From positions 170,262,310 through 170,326,309 of the forward strand of contig CP136064.1 in NCBI GenBank assembly GCA_032622095.1: a stretch of 64,000 nucleotides of DNA, read 5' to 3'. This DNA comes from Siphonodentalium dalli. Taxonomy: Eukaryota > Mollusca > Scaphopoda > Gadilida > Siphonodentaliidae. The position numbers were made by a program, and so were the translations under genes. Below the pieces are notes generated by a model. The model saw only the letters and a program-made list of their open reading frames with translations, was not told the DNA's origin and made no database searches. This document shows, in pieces, positions 10,901-21,642 of the stretch; within the stretch, counting starts at the first letter, position 1; every line of letters begins with the position of its first letter.

Positions 10901-13641
10901 ATAAAATTAATAGTTCGTTTCTCAGGTATTTTTTTTTTTCAAAGTGATGTGCTAGGCAGATATTTATTATTTATTTGAATTTTTTTTTTGGTGAGAAGGC
11001 AGGTATTTATATGTAAATAATTTTTATAAGTCTTGTTTTCTCCAAAAACAATAGTAATCTGATTTTGACCAAATATGGACAGTGGCTTCTACTCATAAAA
11101 ATCTCATGGATTAGTTCGAAAAACCAGTCCTGCCCAATTTTTTCTCCTGGATGCCTCTTAACCCTTCCATGGCTGGAGCTTCCTAAAATTTAGTGAAAAC
11201 CCTGTGCCAACAGGTGCCAATGCATTTTTTTATATATGCGAGTCTCCCATAGGGAGCCTCACATATATAAGAGAATACATTGGCCTAACAATATTTACCT
11301 TGACAGCAAGCGCATTCTCTTACATATGCGAGTCTCCCATAATGGAAGAGAATGCACTGGCACATTATCTTTAATGCTGCACCAGCGCAGCTCCAGTCAT
11401 GAAAGGGTTAATTCGCTATGTAAGAGGTGATGTAAGCTTGATAACTCTAACAAATGTAATCTAATTTTGAACAATTCAGTTTTACTCAAGCACACTTTTT
11501 CTCATACCATAACTCTCTGAAATGAAAATCGGGGTGAATTATTGTAACTTGTTTTTATAATGACTTCATTTTATGAATATAATACGGAGTTTATTATACC
11601 TATTGTAGTCGATGATGACAGTGATGATCTCAATTACCGAAAATCTTCTCGGAACAAAAGGCGGAAACCTAAGTTCAGAGACATCATAAATAGCGACGAG
11701 GAAACGGCTGAATCAACACCGTCAGATAGTGATTATGAGGCGACATCTAAAAAGAAAAAATCTAAAAAGCAGACTTCCGTATCTCCTAGAAAGAAGAAGC
11801 CAGCGCGCCGGAAGAGATATGAAAGTGATAGTGAAGACGCTATTAGCAAAAAGAGAACAAAAGTTAAAAGCTCTATTAAATATGAGGAGGATAGTGACTT
11901 TTCACCTGTTAGGGGGAAAAGAACAAGCGCAATGAAGGTCAACTTTAAGGAAATGTTAGCATCTGATTCTGAGGAAGAGAGAGGAAAACGACGGGGAAAA
12001 AAACCTAAGTCCGACGAGAGTGATTACTATGATTCGGAATGCGAAGAAGAAGGTATTATTCAAACGAAAAAGAATGTGGTGCGCGATTCTGAGGATGAGG
12101 ATGAGGCTGGCTCAGAGGAGGAGTCAAACAAGGATTATTCTGAGAATGACGACGCATCGGATAAGGAGGTGGAAGTGAAGAAACCAGCTGCTAAAAAAAA
12201 TGTTATTGTGGACAGTGCAACAGAAAACGAGGAGGATGGCAGTGGTGATAGCGAGGATGAAAGTGATGGTGCTCAAGTTAAAAAGAATTTTCAGAAAACT
12301 GCTCTGAAAAAAACACCTCCTCTAAAGAATGCTGTAAATTACAAGGATTATTCATCAGAAGACAGTACTGATGATTATTCTGATGAAGGGGAAAGTTACG
12401 AGAATAAAAATAAAGGGAATAAGTCGATGAAATCACATGCCGATTCTCAATCTGATGGTGAAAAAGATGTAGACTGCACTGGAAGGGTTTTGAAGGTGAC
12501 AAGTGATTATAAAGTTGAAACCAAGAACATAACGGGAGATAAGGAAGATGTTGATTCAAAGGACCTTAAGGAATCTTCTCATTTGGAAGAAAATGTTGAA
12601 GAGAATACCAAAGAGAAGGTACTAAAAATCAATGCAACCGCTGACGATTCGATAAGTGGTGAAGTTGAAAAGTGTGATAGCGATTCAAAAACTGATGATG
12701 AATCACATCCAGAAAAAACTTCAACAAATATTAAAACTACAATCGATAAGAATGATGAAATTAATAGGGAAGAACTAGTGCCAAATGCAAACGACGGTCA
12801 GAATCCTCTTGAAAATTCACCAAATCGTACTGGTAATCCTCAGTTGGCAAGTCCTAACATGGGCATGTATCCTGCTAATCGCCCACCTAATTCACCACAT
12901 CCTGGATATTTTCCACCCTATCAACAGGGTCAGATGATGCCAAATACAGGACAGTATCCACCTCAGAGCTACCCTGGCTATAGTCCGCCTGGCATGGGGC
13001 CACCTAATAATCAAGGAATGCCATATCCTCACCGCCCTCCTGGTTACCCACCAAATATGTATCCACAAGGACAAGGTTCTATGTTTCCCGGGAAAAACAT
13101 GCCATCTGGGCAAAATATACCAGCTGGGCAAGGTATGCCACCTGGGCAAAATATGCCACCTGGGCAAAATATACCACCCAGGCAGAATATGCCACCAATG
13201 TCGCAAAGCCAAAGACTTCCTTTTCCAGCTCAAGGGGCTGGTGATAAGTTCTTTCCACAAAATGGTCCTCCACAGCAGGGACCTGCTGGTCCATTTTATC
13301 CACGTGGACCCCCTCAAATGCATGGTGATAGATTTACTGCAATGCCACAGGGCGGTAAGCCTATGCAACAGCTGGGTGGATCTTATCCAATGGACCATGG
13401 TGCTAGATTTCCACCTCATCGAGGCCAAGTTCCTAACTTTAGTGGGCCAAGGTATCCACCAAACAGTACGGGAGGTGGGCCAGTCAATGACAATGTATCT
13501 AGTAGTCCGGGCCGTGGTAGTTTCCTGATGAGCAATATTCTAAAAAGTGCGAAACCAACAGCAGAATCGGACGAAGATGAAGACGAAGAAGTCGATGATG
13601 TTGTGAAGTATATAATGAAAGACGAGTACTTCAAAAAATGA
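1833..13641 (+). CDS. RSF1: RSF1, remodeling and spacing factor 1, C-terminal part (six joined exons; 5' end outside window)
   Basis: RSF1 is the histone-binding partner of the ISWI ATPase SNF2H/SMARCA5 in the RSF chromatin-spacing complex in the nucleus. Exons 1833-1912, 3770-3821, 5202-5406, 5935-6124, 9831-9982 and 11609-13641 sum to 2712 nt, exactly 904 codons with the stop, and every junction keeps phase. The diagnostic stretch is KERETKRKERLAYVGIS, then a basic RRTRK motif followed by a YQFAEYDEIID segment, then GGGLGRGKD. This order matches the region just after the PHD finger in vertebrate RSF1. The rest is acidic/serine-rich with basic blocks, then a Pro/Gly/Met-rich stretch, ending in an acidic tip and VVKYIMKDEYF, which resembles the vertebrate C-terminus (DLVDYV-like). 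The DDT/WHIM and PHD exons must lie upstream. The gene converges on APTX. No polyadenylation signal was seen close to the stop; an AATAAA occurs near 14311. Confidence 0.9.
2123..3255. mobile_element. 1.13-kb PIF/Harbinger-like non-autonomous element, TTA duplication
   Basis: The termini start GGCCACATTAACTTAATTAT and are inverted at the right end; they continue for about 36 bp through TTTCTCAGGCAC. TTA flanks both ends (2120-2122, 3256-3258). A nested perfect hairpin sits at 2405-2539. Fragments of the TTTCTCAGG end recur near 5427, 10893 and 13690. A 115-codon frame at 2737-3081 has no recognised content. Confidence 0.7.
2405..2539. repeat. Perfect hairpin, ~57-bp arms
   Basis: TACTACATGCAGTACATGTA and the following sequence to ACTGAAT (left arm) are repeated inverted at 2483-2539, separated by about 20 bp. 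It lies inside the 2123-3255 element. Confidence 0.8.
3580..3704. mobile_element. Family A palindromic MITE, left arm deleted
   Basis: The family A consensus is a ~215-bp near-perfect hairpin starting TACAGTAATGCCCTAAATAA and ending in the complement. TA at both ends suggests a Tc1/mariner-type TA target. This copy keeps 13 bp of the left arm and the whole right arm. Confidence 0.75.
3770..3821 (+). CDS. RSF1: RSF1 exon b (KERLAYVGISLDNIVKH)
   Basis: This is a 52-nt exon after the acceptor TTCTTTCCACAG, with the donor CAT|GTAAGT. Its 17 complete codons are the most conserved RSF1 signature in the window. A truncated hairpin MITE ends 65 bp upstream. Confidence 0.9.
4097..4204. mobile_element. 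Family A MITE, right arm only
   Basis: It runs from AGAGCTTTCCGATGAATGGC to GAGCATTACTGTA. The left arm is lost. Confidence 0.7.
4722..5060. repeat. Two-copy direct repeat, period ~194 bp
   Basis: ACCTTCATGGTGTAATCA through GCAACATGTATATAGATGAC occurs at 4722-4828 and 4916-5021. It belongs to a module-type repeat whose right end is the CTTTTATTATAACT near 5140. Confidence 0.7.
5202..5406 (+). CDS. RSF1: RSF1 exon c (acidic segment and RRTRK / YDEIID motif)
   Basis: The acceptor is TTTTCAACCAG and the donor G|GTAAAT, phase 0 in and phase 1 out. It encodes DTKKVKKYDSEYGSETEEEE, then RTRRTRKNVNYQFAEYDEII and a Glu/Lys tail. This corresponds to the vertebrate RSF1 segment RSTRTRK...FDEFDEAID. 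Confidence 0.9.
5935..6124 (+). CDS. RSF1: RSF1 exon d (GGGLGRGKD motif)
   Basis: The acceptor is ATTTTTCAG and the donor GA|GTAAGT. It begins GGGLGRGKDMANIYEANQ, equivalent to the vertebrate GVGRGKDI segment. It continues into a Lys-rich KRKAHKAPK block and an acidic SDDSEEYKAT end. Phases 1 in and 2 out fit both neighbours. Confidence 0.88.
7071..8188. mobile_element. hAT-like element 1 (perfect 8-bp TSD, BED finger remnant)
   Basis: Terminal inverted repeats TAGGGTCCTGCGAAT and its complement bound the element. The 8-bp duplication CATGCTAA flanks it (7063-7070 and 8189-8196). Subterminal blocks are arrays of ATTCGATTCGA. It lies in the RSF1 intron between exons d and e. Confidence 0.85.
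7583..7789 (+). pseudogene. BED-type zinc finger fragment of a hAT transposase
   Basis: The 68-codon reading frame contains Cys23-x2-Cys26-x17-His44-x4-His49 with TTIHLWNHLSNKHP, the BED finger layout found at the N-terminus of hAT transposases. No catalytic part follows within the 1.1-kb element, so it is a truncated, non-autonomous copy. Confidence 0.65.
8310..9072. repeat. Reiterated-module element with GTCC microsatellite
   Basis: It starts with a short palindrome CCCCCGACTTGAAGTCGGCGGG (about 8302-8323), then TCCGTCC repeats (8340-8366). Two ~165-bp modules follow (8370-8533, 8542-8700; AGCAACCGCTGGGCAGATTT...), then diverged modules ending at CGTACCTCTTGTTATTTTTG. Modules share CAGAGTTATGG and CTTAGAAAA strings. 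It has no coding capacity. Confidence 0.7.
9831..9982 (+). CDS. RSF1: RSF1 exon e (acidic patch then RRGAPTRKSTRTGG basic patch)
   Basis: The acceptor is GTTCCTTACAG. The exon reads ESEPSKEEEDNDSLTEEEWQ, then a basic stretch ending RRKRYDDNF. The donor chosen is TTTG|GTGTGT at 9983, because it alone gives phase 1 and joins the last exon in frame as DDNF-VDDDSDD. The stronger-looking donor at 10077 (GTAAAC) would put the last exon out of frame. Open reading does continue to 10079, so an alternative end is possible. Confidence 0.75.
10221..10796. mobile_element. hAT-type non-autonomous element in the last RSF1 intron
   Basis: The termini are CAGGATTCACAGTG and a right end complementary to CAGGGTTCATGCTG, with repeated TTTTGGCCA subterminal motifs. 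They match the 42792-42995 MITE. The target duplication is too eroded to call. Confidence 0.55.
11158..11411. mobile_element. Family C TTAA-bounded double-hairpin MITE
   Basis: It is bounded by TTAACCCTTCCATGGCTGGA and CAGTCATGAAAGGGTTAA. Inside are two hairpins of the form ATTCTCTTATATATGCGAGT CTCCCATA, each near-palindromic. TTAA ends suggest piggyBac-type mobilisation. Confidence 0.75.
11609..13641 (+). CDS. RSF1: RSF1 terminal exon (acidic/SR-like region, Pro-Gly-Met-rich region, conserved C-terminal tip)
   Basis: The acceptor is ACCTATTGTAG at 11608 and the stop TGA is at 13639-13641, giving 676 residues from one exon. The first ~380 residues alternate acidic serine runs (DSEDEDEAGSEEE and similar) with basic KKKK/KRRGKK blocks, typical of histone-binding disordered tails. 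From about 12835 to 13500 the protein is rich in Pro, Gly, Met, Gln and Asn, with a short tandem of PPGQN-type units at 13099-13196. The last ~25 residues return to an acidic run plus VVKYIMKDEYF. The open frame runs back to 11560 inside the intron; residues before the acceptor are not needed and do not look conserved. Confidence 0.88.
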
Positions 13642-13767
13642 TAGTTTTTTATTGACAGTGCGATGTTGTTTTTAAGCCAAACAAAGTTAATGTTTCATTT
13701 CTCAGGCAAAGTGCTTCCAAATTACATCTGATGGCACCTTTATTAACCTAACCCTTTCTTTACTATA

Positions 13768-13979
13768 GCCCTTCCATGACTGGAGCTTCCTGAAATTTTG
13801 TGAAAACCATATGCCAATGCATTCTCTTATATATGGGAGTCTCTCTTTATATATAAGAGAATGCTTCGGCCTAACAATATTTACATTGACCTTGTATGCC
13901 AGTGCATTCTCCAAAGAGAATGCAATGGCATAGGATTTTTAACGCTGCACAAGCGCAACTCCTGCCATGAAAGGGTTAA
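13768..13979. mobile_element. Family C MITE copy after RSF1
   Basis: CCCTTCCATGACTGGAGCTT starts it and GCCATGAAAGGGTTAA ends it. The left end is joined to family D-type TTAACCCTTTCTTTACTA or carries a changed end. It begins 126 bp past the RSF1 stop. Confidence 0.65.
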
Positions 13980-14439
13980 GGCCACAATTACAAATATCTT
14001 TGCTTCTCCTGAAGCAACCTTATGTTATAGTAGTGAGTAGGTAGGTAGGCAAATTATTTTGTTTACTTATCTATTAAGAAGCCAGTGAATAGGTTTATAC
14101 AGTCATTTGGTCACAGTAGTGCATGTACCTGGAGAAACCCAGGCAGGTAACATGATGCCTAAAAATCTGGACCAGATTATCAGCAAAAGTTATTTTTTTT
14201 TCACAACATGTTCCAATATTTTTATGTAAAATATTTAAGATTGAAAAACCTGAGCTAATATTCATCTCTGGAGATATCATAACCATGATGTCTATCTCAT
14301 TATAGTTAAAATAAAATGGGTTTTTCATACATTTTGAGCATTATTTCATATGAGCATCATCCTGAATGGAAATTAAAAAAATATATATCTATGAGAGGCC
14401 ATCAAAATATTTTGAGTAGGGAGGTGTTTTAGGGTAGGT

Positions 14440-14703
14440 AGGGTCAGGGGAAACGAAATAGATATTTGTTATGGCCTAAATACTTCCCTTTGGAAATGTA
14501 CAGATTCTAAACTCAGCCGTCTGTTGAACTTATTATCTGAATATTTCCCACCAATGAATCCTTCTGCACATGTATAAATCTGTTCAGATGTTTATCGTCT
14601 GCGTATATTTTCTTAATATCCATCCAATATATGAATAATGGTCCATTCCAATGTATAATCTAATAACTGAATGGAAGAATCCATTTAGTAAAGAATGGGT
14701 TAA
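14440..14703. mobile_element. Family D TTAA MITE copy
   Basis: It contains TGTTGAACTTATTATCTGAA and ends ATCCATTTAGTAAAGAATGGGTTAA (14679-14703). The left end is diffuse. Confidence 0.5.
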
Positions 14704-14801
14704 CAATTGATTCATGAATGGAATAAGAATTCTCATTATGTTTTGTAGTTTAACCCTTTCTTTACTAAATGGATTCTCCCATTCAATTATATAAGTATAC
14801 A

Positions 14802-15016
14802 TTAACCCTTTCAGTGTCAAGTCCGATTTTTGTATCAACCCTTATTTCCTTTATCATTTTTCAAATTTATTGATTATAATAATGTGATACGTTGATGGAA
14901 AGAGCTCTGAGAGCTATTTCCATCAATGTATCACATTATTATAATCATTAAATTTGAAAAATGATCAAGGAAATATGGTTTGATACAAAAATCGGACTTG
15001 GCACTGAAAGGGTTAA
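14802..15016. mobile_element. Family E TTAA palindromic MITE (nested, complete)
   Basis: TTAACCCTTTCAGTGTCAAG starts it and GGCACTGAAAGGGTTAA ends it. The two ~100-bp arms are near-perfect inverted copies meeting at AGAGCTCTGAGAGCT. Confidence 0.85.
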
Positions 15017-15121
15017 AGTGTCTGTCCTATTATTCACCTGGAGGGATATTCAGAAAATATATAAAGCATGCAACAGATAATAGAAGTGTAGAAGGATTCA
15101 TATTCATTGATGGTTCAGATA

Positions 15122-15463
15122 TTAACCCTTTGGTGAGTAGAAAGAAATATATGTCGTCTATCGGTTGAGGAGTAGAACGACATATATGTCGTTTCAGGAA
15201 GTGTTATTTTATGTAGACATAACTTCAATAAATCATCTGATTTATAAATGATTTGTATAGGAGTTATTTTGATTAATATAATGTCCCAAATGTATAAGTG
15301 CAATCGATTATGATAACACACGTTAACAAAAAATGCACCTAAATTAAAATGTATTATTGGACCATTTTGATCGAACTTGTTAATAATTATTTCTATGACG
15401 TTGACATTAAATTTACTCATGACGTCATGTGTATGATGTTACAGATACTCTCCAAAGGGTTAA
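15122..15463. mobile_element. TTAA MITE (nested) with CCAAAGGGTTAA ends
   Basis: TTAACCCTTTGGTGAGTA and TACTCTCCAAAGGGTTAA are complementary ends. An internal ACGACATATATGTCGT palindrome lies near 15177-15192. Confidence 0.75.
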
Positions 15464-16193
15464 GTTAAACATGGCCATATATATTGGATTTATTATATGA
15501 ATAATTCCTAAAGGAAATTAGTATTTTAGTAAAGAAAGGGTTTAATTGGTATGGCTTATCCTTCATTTGTAGGGATGTTCAGAAAAAAATCATCCAGTTG
15601 ACAGTCATTTAATGTTAATTGATGATGACCATTCAAAAAATGTCAAATGTACCATTCACTGTTTGAAATTGATTCGATTGTCAAACTTTGGGGGGGGGAA
15701 AAGCATGCAGTTGGTTTTGGAAGCACATCGGAGGGCCTGAGAAATGTTTAACCTTGTGTGGACTTACTCCCAAGTATTTATTTAAAGTGCTGGTTCACTG
15801 AGTCAAATTGCATTTCTCTATCAACTCATCTGTTCATCTGTCCTATGTGCCATAGATCATTAAGTTCATAATCAGTCATAGACAAAAAAAAAACATATTC
15901 AAAGTTAATACACTTCATTCTACCCTCATCATAATGTATCATTAGTCTGACAAAATATCATGTTAATAATTTTCGGGAGTTGACTTACAGAAATTTTGGT
16001 CGGTGATGTCATGTTTGAGCACATTTAATTTTGGCACAGAAAACTACGCTTCTGGTGAACAATAATGTCAATATTGATGTTAACTCACAACGACGATTAC
16101 ATTTTGATTTGTTTTTTCGCATGATCGCTCATCACTGTATGTATACCATCAACCTGTACTCTAGTGTTCCAAATAAATGTGCATGCATGTTTA

Positions 16194-16536
16194 TTAAAGG
16201 GGTACTGTATACTAAATTCAGCCATATATGGGACCCATCTCCTTTTATTCTCAACAGAATATTTGCAACAAATGAATGAATTTGAGCCATGGATTAGTGC
16301 AAATTACACTCATGTGCTCGATCAATGATGCAAAGAACATGTTAATTATAATGAAAATGAATTTTTGATTCCAACCATTTATTCATTTCCATTATAATTA
16401 CCTTGTTGTTACCTCATTGAGCACATGAGTGTGTTTTGCACTAATTCATGGCTCAAATTCATTCATTTGTTGCATATATTCTGTTGAGTATAAAAGTCCA
16501 ATAAATGGCAGAATTTAGAGTACACTACCCCATTAA
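16194..16536. mobile_element. Family J TTAA hairpin MITE (nested)
   Basis: TTAAAGGGGTACTGTATACT starts it and GTACACTACCCCATTAA ends it; the arms of ~130 bp pair around ATGCAAAGAACATG. Confidence 0.72.
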
Positions 16537-16742
16537 TTTCATAAAAAATGTCCATCCTGCAGGTTTCTTATTTGGGTCTCCATGTTTATTATAGTTACTC
16601 CCTCCGCTGGAATCTTGAGTATGTTTTGTTGACAAATATCGCTGGGAAGTGTTTCTTATTTATCCATTGATGTAAGCTGTTTGTGTTTTGATGACCGCTG
16701 TGCATAATTATTTACGATTTTCATGACTATTGATAACAAATG

Positions 16743-16924
16743 TACAGTAATGCCCCTTAACCACAGCAGAATTATGGGTAACTTTTCAGGATTTAGTCGG
16801 AAATATGGCTTGTTGCCATTCATCGGAAACCTCTCACTGAGAGCTTTCCGATGAATGGCAACAAGCCATATTTACCCATAATTCTGCTGTGGTTAAGGGG
16901 TTGACTACTTAGGGCATTACTGTA
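16743..16924. mobile_element. Family A palindromic MITE
   Basis: TACAGTAATGCCCCTTAACC to GGCATTACTGTA; both arms are present, with short deletions in each. Confidence 0.8.
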
Positions 16925-17254
16925 TGCTGTCAAATATACCTGGATCAAGCACGGGAGTTTACTTCTAAGATTTCCTGTTTTGTTTATGTTTTGACTACTG
17001 TGCTGAAGAGGGACACCAGAACAGGCATTACAAACTTCTCAGACTGGATAGGATGCGCTCTTTTGGAAATGCCGGTGTTGCTTATGCACATTCCGGGCAA
17101 TTTCTCTATGTCCCATAATTGCAAATCAACAGTTATAATGGTTTTGATCTGTACTTCCCAGCACGATTATTCGGGTCTGCACGTTTATTAATTTTATCAG
17201 GATTTCCACACTACATGTTTATTTGGGACTGCACGTTTATTTGGAACACTAGAG

Positions 17255-17482
17255 TACAGCAATTCCCTAAATAATCGACTCCTTAACCAAACAGAATTAT
17301 GGGTAACTTTTCAGGATTTAGTCAGAAATATGGCTTGTTGCCATTCATCAGAAAGCTTTCAGTGAAGTAGTTCAGTGAGAGCTTTCCGATGAATGGCAAC
17401 AAGCCATATTTCGACTAAATCCTGAAAATTTACCCATAATTCTGCTGGGTTAAGGAGTCAATTATTTAGGCATTACTTATGT
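17255..17482. mobile_element. Family A palindromic MITE
   Basis: It starts TACAGCAATTCCCTAAATAA and ends AGGCATTACTTATGTA. It overlaps the last bases of the 16154-17259 element, so it inserted at that element's terminus. Confidence 0.72.
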
Positions 17483-18391
17483 AAGACACTGATAAAGGCA
17501 TGATCTTGGTGGATTCTAACTAAATTAGACCATTTTTGTTACCTGAGCCCAGATATGGATAGGAAAAACCATGTAATACATATGAGCTGATTTTTTAGAC
17601 AGATTGTATTAGATTGCAAGTTGTCTGGTAATTTTGGTATATGCTGAAACCGCCTCAAATATAGTATGATGCCTATAAGCTTTGCAATCACCTTAGGAAA
17701 CCAATATTATTCCTTAATAAATTGTATATGTCATGTTACAAGAGTCGTGTTATCGATCACTCCTTCATGCTCGTTAAACATTAACTGGGCTGCTGAACTG
17801 CATCTTTGTTTTATTTTGTTTCTGTCTTTCGAGTACATGTAGGTAGTGTATCCATTGTAACTTCTGTTTTTCCTTTTTTTTCTCTCTTTTTTTTTTAAAG
17901 ACAAAGAAAATTTCATTTGTTTTTGTTGTGATCAACATTTTGATATAAAACTGGAACATACAAACAATTTATCACTCTAAGTATGTCAATTTGCGACAGG
18001 ATGTGGGAGTTAGCGATGCTTAGTAGATCTATGTTGTCCACAGAGGTGACAATTCGTCATGAGTCGTTTGCGACCCGTTTAAGACGCAAAACTGATCAGG
18101 TCAGAAATCATCATAGGCCAAATGGAGGCCGAGTATTAACTATCTTTAATATAAATTAAAAGTTTTATGATTTTAATATACATTAAAAGTATATATTGGA
18201 ATGGTTATTAACGACAAGAGTGACAAACAGATAATACAAGAGCAAAAAGATTCCTATTCATTGGTGGGAAATGTTAAAATAAAATGTTCAACAAACGACC
18301 TTACACCGTTTGTTGAACTTATTACATGTATATTTGAATATTTCCTAAGTGAAATTACTACTCAGCCGTTATTTAATTATTTTCAATTTTT

Positions 18392-18646
18392 AACACTTTC
18401 ATCATGGGATCTGTGCTTGTGCAGCATTAAAGATCCTGTGTCAGTGCATTCTCTTATATGCGAGTCTCCCATAGGGAGCCTTACATATATAAGAAAATGC
18501 ACTGGCTTATAGGTCAAGGTAAAAATTGTCAGGCCTATGCATTCTGTTATATGCGAGGCTACCTATGGCAGACTCGCAAATTAAGAGAATGCATTGGCAC
18601 GGGTTTTTCGCAAAATTTCAGGAAGATCCAGTAATGGAAAGGTTAA
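18392..18646. mobile_element. Family C MITE copy
   Basis: Both hairpins (CATTCTCTTATATGCGAGTC...) are present, ending GTAATGGAAAGGTTAA. It is preceded by a diverged family D fragment (about 18190-18370). Confidence 0.65.
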
Positions 18647-20690
18647 CTGCCTGGTTAGCCGAAATATTGATTAGCTGAATTTTATATCAAATCAAATGGA
18701 ACATCTTAAACTTCTTTATACGTATATGTAAACTTTTAAAAGCTCTCAATTTATCATATGTTTCATTATTTTTATACCAGTTGTGAAAAAACATGTCTAT
18801 TTATTGTTACATTTTCTACACAAATATTTTACATGAATGTTGTGGACACATCAGAATGATTCTTTGCGTAGTTTCATTATAATGCATTTAATTTTAATAC
18901 ATGTTGGTAATGGTATTTTTCCACAGTTCCTACTGGTGTCACAGAATGTACAGATTACATTCCAACCATGGAAACTCTGATTGGAACAACCTTCATCTCT
19001 TTATATACACCATGTAGGCTGCTGTGAATAAATTGTACATTAATATGACTTTTGCCACACTTTATATCAGGTCAGGAACATCCTGAATTATACTACTGGA
19101 AAATCTTTTTAATTTGTGGGGGTGTATTGTTTGTTAATTTCATGGTTTGGCCCAACCACGAAATCAACATTCAATGAAAAAATTTACTCTGAGTTGGTAG
19201 ATTAAATATCAATAAACAATGTATGCGATGAAAATGAAGATCAGACATTGTTTACCAGGGGTATGTCTGTTTTTGGGATGTCATACAAAGAGTTGGGGGA
19301 GGGGACATTGAAAACGCAATGAAACGTAATCAGTTTATTAAAAATACTGGCATCAGTCGATCATGCATCGTATGATCCCTACTATTATAGTTAAACAATG
19401 GCCAATGCATTGATCTCTTGATAAAAGCTTATGGTTTCGACACGCGCAGATTACATAAACTACCTCACCAGCGTATTTAATTAAGCTTGTGCACTATTTT
19501 GCTTGATGGTCTTTTGGTGCTGAAATACCAGACATCCAATTTCTCAGTATTGACTATCAAAGATGTCATACACTGGGAATTGTCCGACATATTGATGTGT
19601 ATAAATATCATCCCAAGATACACAAATTTATGTCCCTACACTAAATGGCTTTTATTTTAAGAATCTGCAAAAATTGATGCCGATGAAATCAAAGTAATTC
19701 ACAATATTATAGTTGAATTTGACAGTGCTGAATGCACTTGTGATCGCACATCTCAGTGTACAGCCCTGTTGCACTCTTGCACAACGTTACATCAACCTTG
19801 TGCCAGCTTATTTAATTCAATAATGGCACAAGTATGTTTTTCTAATTGGCATTAACATGACAACACAGTAATTCTTCATTACTATATCAAGACCAATTGA
19901 ATGTTAATTGACTTCCTTATGATGTGCCATCATCATTAGTCATTCATATTGATCGAAACATGTTATTTCGCACCAAAAACAAACATGGTATACCAAAATA
20001 GTTTGACACTGATTTCAAATAATCTTTTTGAATTTTGATTTTGGATTATCCCTCTTTTATCTAATTCACATAATGGCAATATCCATATTCAAGTATTATA
20101 GTTAAATATATAACTTTAGTGGTTTAATTCAGGATGTGCCTGACCTGTGTAATGCCAAAAGAATGCATGTAACTTGAATTGATATTCAGTTTATATCACA
20201 AACAGTCTGGTGTACATGTATTTGGTTCTATACAATCTGAATAATTCTTGTAACACCAATAAGTAAATAAATATACTCTGTATTTTACATACTTTTCTGC
20301 TGGAATGCCTGTACAATTTTTATAGTAATTTTGCCGATCTCTGACTGCGACAATGTGGATACTATCAATTTGGTTTTGTTATTTGAATTCATTGTGTAAG
20401 ATGGATCAAATGTAGCAGAACTTCCTATGTTTCCTAGGTTCTCTAAGGACATGTTTCAATATGTATTAAAGAATAGGAAAACAGTAGTCATTGTCTGAAG
20501 TCTTCTAAAAATGGGAGGAGTAATAAATTAATGCTGAAGCCTGAATTTAGGTCTCTTCTTATGTCACGATATGATCATAGTTGTTGAGAATGACATTAAA
20601 CCCAATTAACTAGCAGACTGGTGCATGTAAACAATAGACTTGAAACCTATCTAAAGGTAACTTCTATATCACGTTTTACTTAAGCCGCAG
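18647..20690. other. Intergenic, no feature seen
   Basis: AT-rich unique-looking sequence between two family C copies in the RSF1-APTX gap. I see no exon, RNA gene or repeat family. Confidence 0.5.
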
Positions 20691-20936
20691 TTAACCCTTT
20701 CATGACTCGAGCTTCCTGAAATTTTACGAAAACACTCTGCCAATGCATTCTCTTATATATGTGAGTCTCCCATAGGGCGCCTCGCATATATAAGATAATA
20801 CATTGGCCTAACAATATTTACCTTGACCTTGTAAGCCAGTGCATTCTCCTATATATGTGAGGTCCCTATGGGAGACTCGCATATATAAGAGAATGCATTG
20901 GCACAGTGTTTTCATAAAATTTCATGAAAGGGTTGA
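20691..20936. mobile_element. Family C MITE copy
   Basis: TTAACCCTTTCATGACTCGA starts it and TTTCATGAAAGGGTTGA ends it, with both internal hairpins. The right TTAA is mutated. Confidence 0.7.
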
Positions 20937-21642
20937 GGGGGCGATTCCATTCATTACGCTCGGCTACAACTAGTAAATTACCCTGGGTAAAAGTGAATGG
21001 AATGATTTTTAGTGACTTGAGTAATCTAGAAATAGCATAGTTATAACTGCAAACAAAACATATTTTTTTATTCAGGAATTTGACAAAACTCACACTGGGC
21101 ATGTCGAGCAGACGAAGATTTAAGTAAATGAGCAAAAAGATCTGATATTCACAATGAAACTAACGAGAATTTTGTCTTTCATGGAACAAGCAAAATACCT
21201 AATTTTAGAACAACCTTGACACTGAGTATCTAAAACTTTGGATAAATAATTTTAACTGTCATTCAATTGAATTATATATTTCTGAATAATATATTACATA
21301 TTTATGACAAATTATTAAAAATTAAATTCATTTAGTTCATTACATAAATATTTTCCATGCGCTTTCTCAGTTGACAACCGATCTTTTCGCGGAAAGTGAT
21401 GTCACATTACAATACTCTTGAAGCCAGAGTACTCCCAAGTATTTATGCTGAATTTATGCTTGATCATTCCATTCATTGCCCATTGTCATTTCATTACTCG
21501 TAGTACGCGAGCGTATTGAAAGGAATCGCCCCAAGATGTATTTGGGATTCCAGAACTGCAGTTAGAAAAAAATTTAACAGTTTTTTCTTTCTTTGTTTCA
21601 TTAACAATATTGTGAAAACAAATGTGACATTTCAACTAGACC

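Larger units (their letters stand above)
14750..15545. mobile_element. Family D MITE carrying two nested TTAA MITEs
   Basis: The outer element starts TTAACCCTTTCTTTACTAAA and ends TTTAGTAAAGAAAGGGTTTAA. It is interrupted by intact insertions at 14802-15016 and 15122-15463, each at its own TTAA. Confidence 0.75.
16154..17259. mobile_element. 1.1-kb element with CTGTACTCTAGTGTTCC ends, carrying two nested MITEs
   Basis: CTGTACTCTAGTGTTCCAAA is mirrored at 17240-17259. Internal motifs GCACGTTTATT and TTTATTTGGG recur. Nested inside are a TTAA MITE (16194-16536) and a family A MITE (16743-16924). Related fragments lie near 55430-55850. Confidence 0.7.

Noticed and set aside
11250-11360. CRISPR-like repeated palindromes (TATATGCGAGTCTCCCATA)
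   Set aside because: The spacing is that of two hairpins inside a TTAA MITE in an animal genome; there are no regular unique spacers.
12892-13428. 178-codon antisense frame in the last RSF1 exon
   Set aside because: It is a shadow of the repetitive Pro/Gly/Met coding on the plus strand.
16154-17262. Possible gene at 16031-17191
   Set aside because: The open frames fall wholly within the nested transposon complex.
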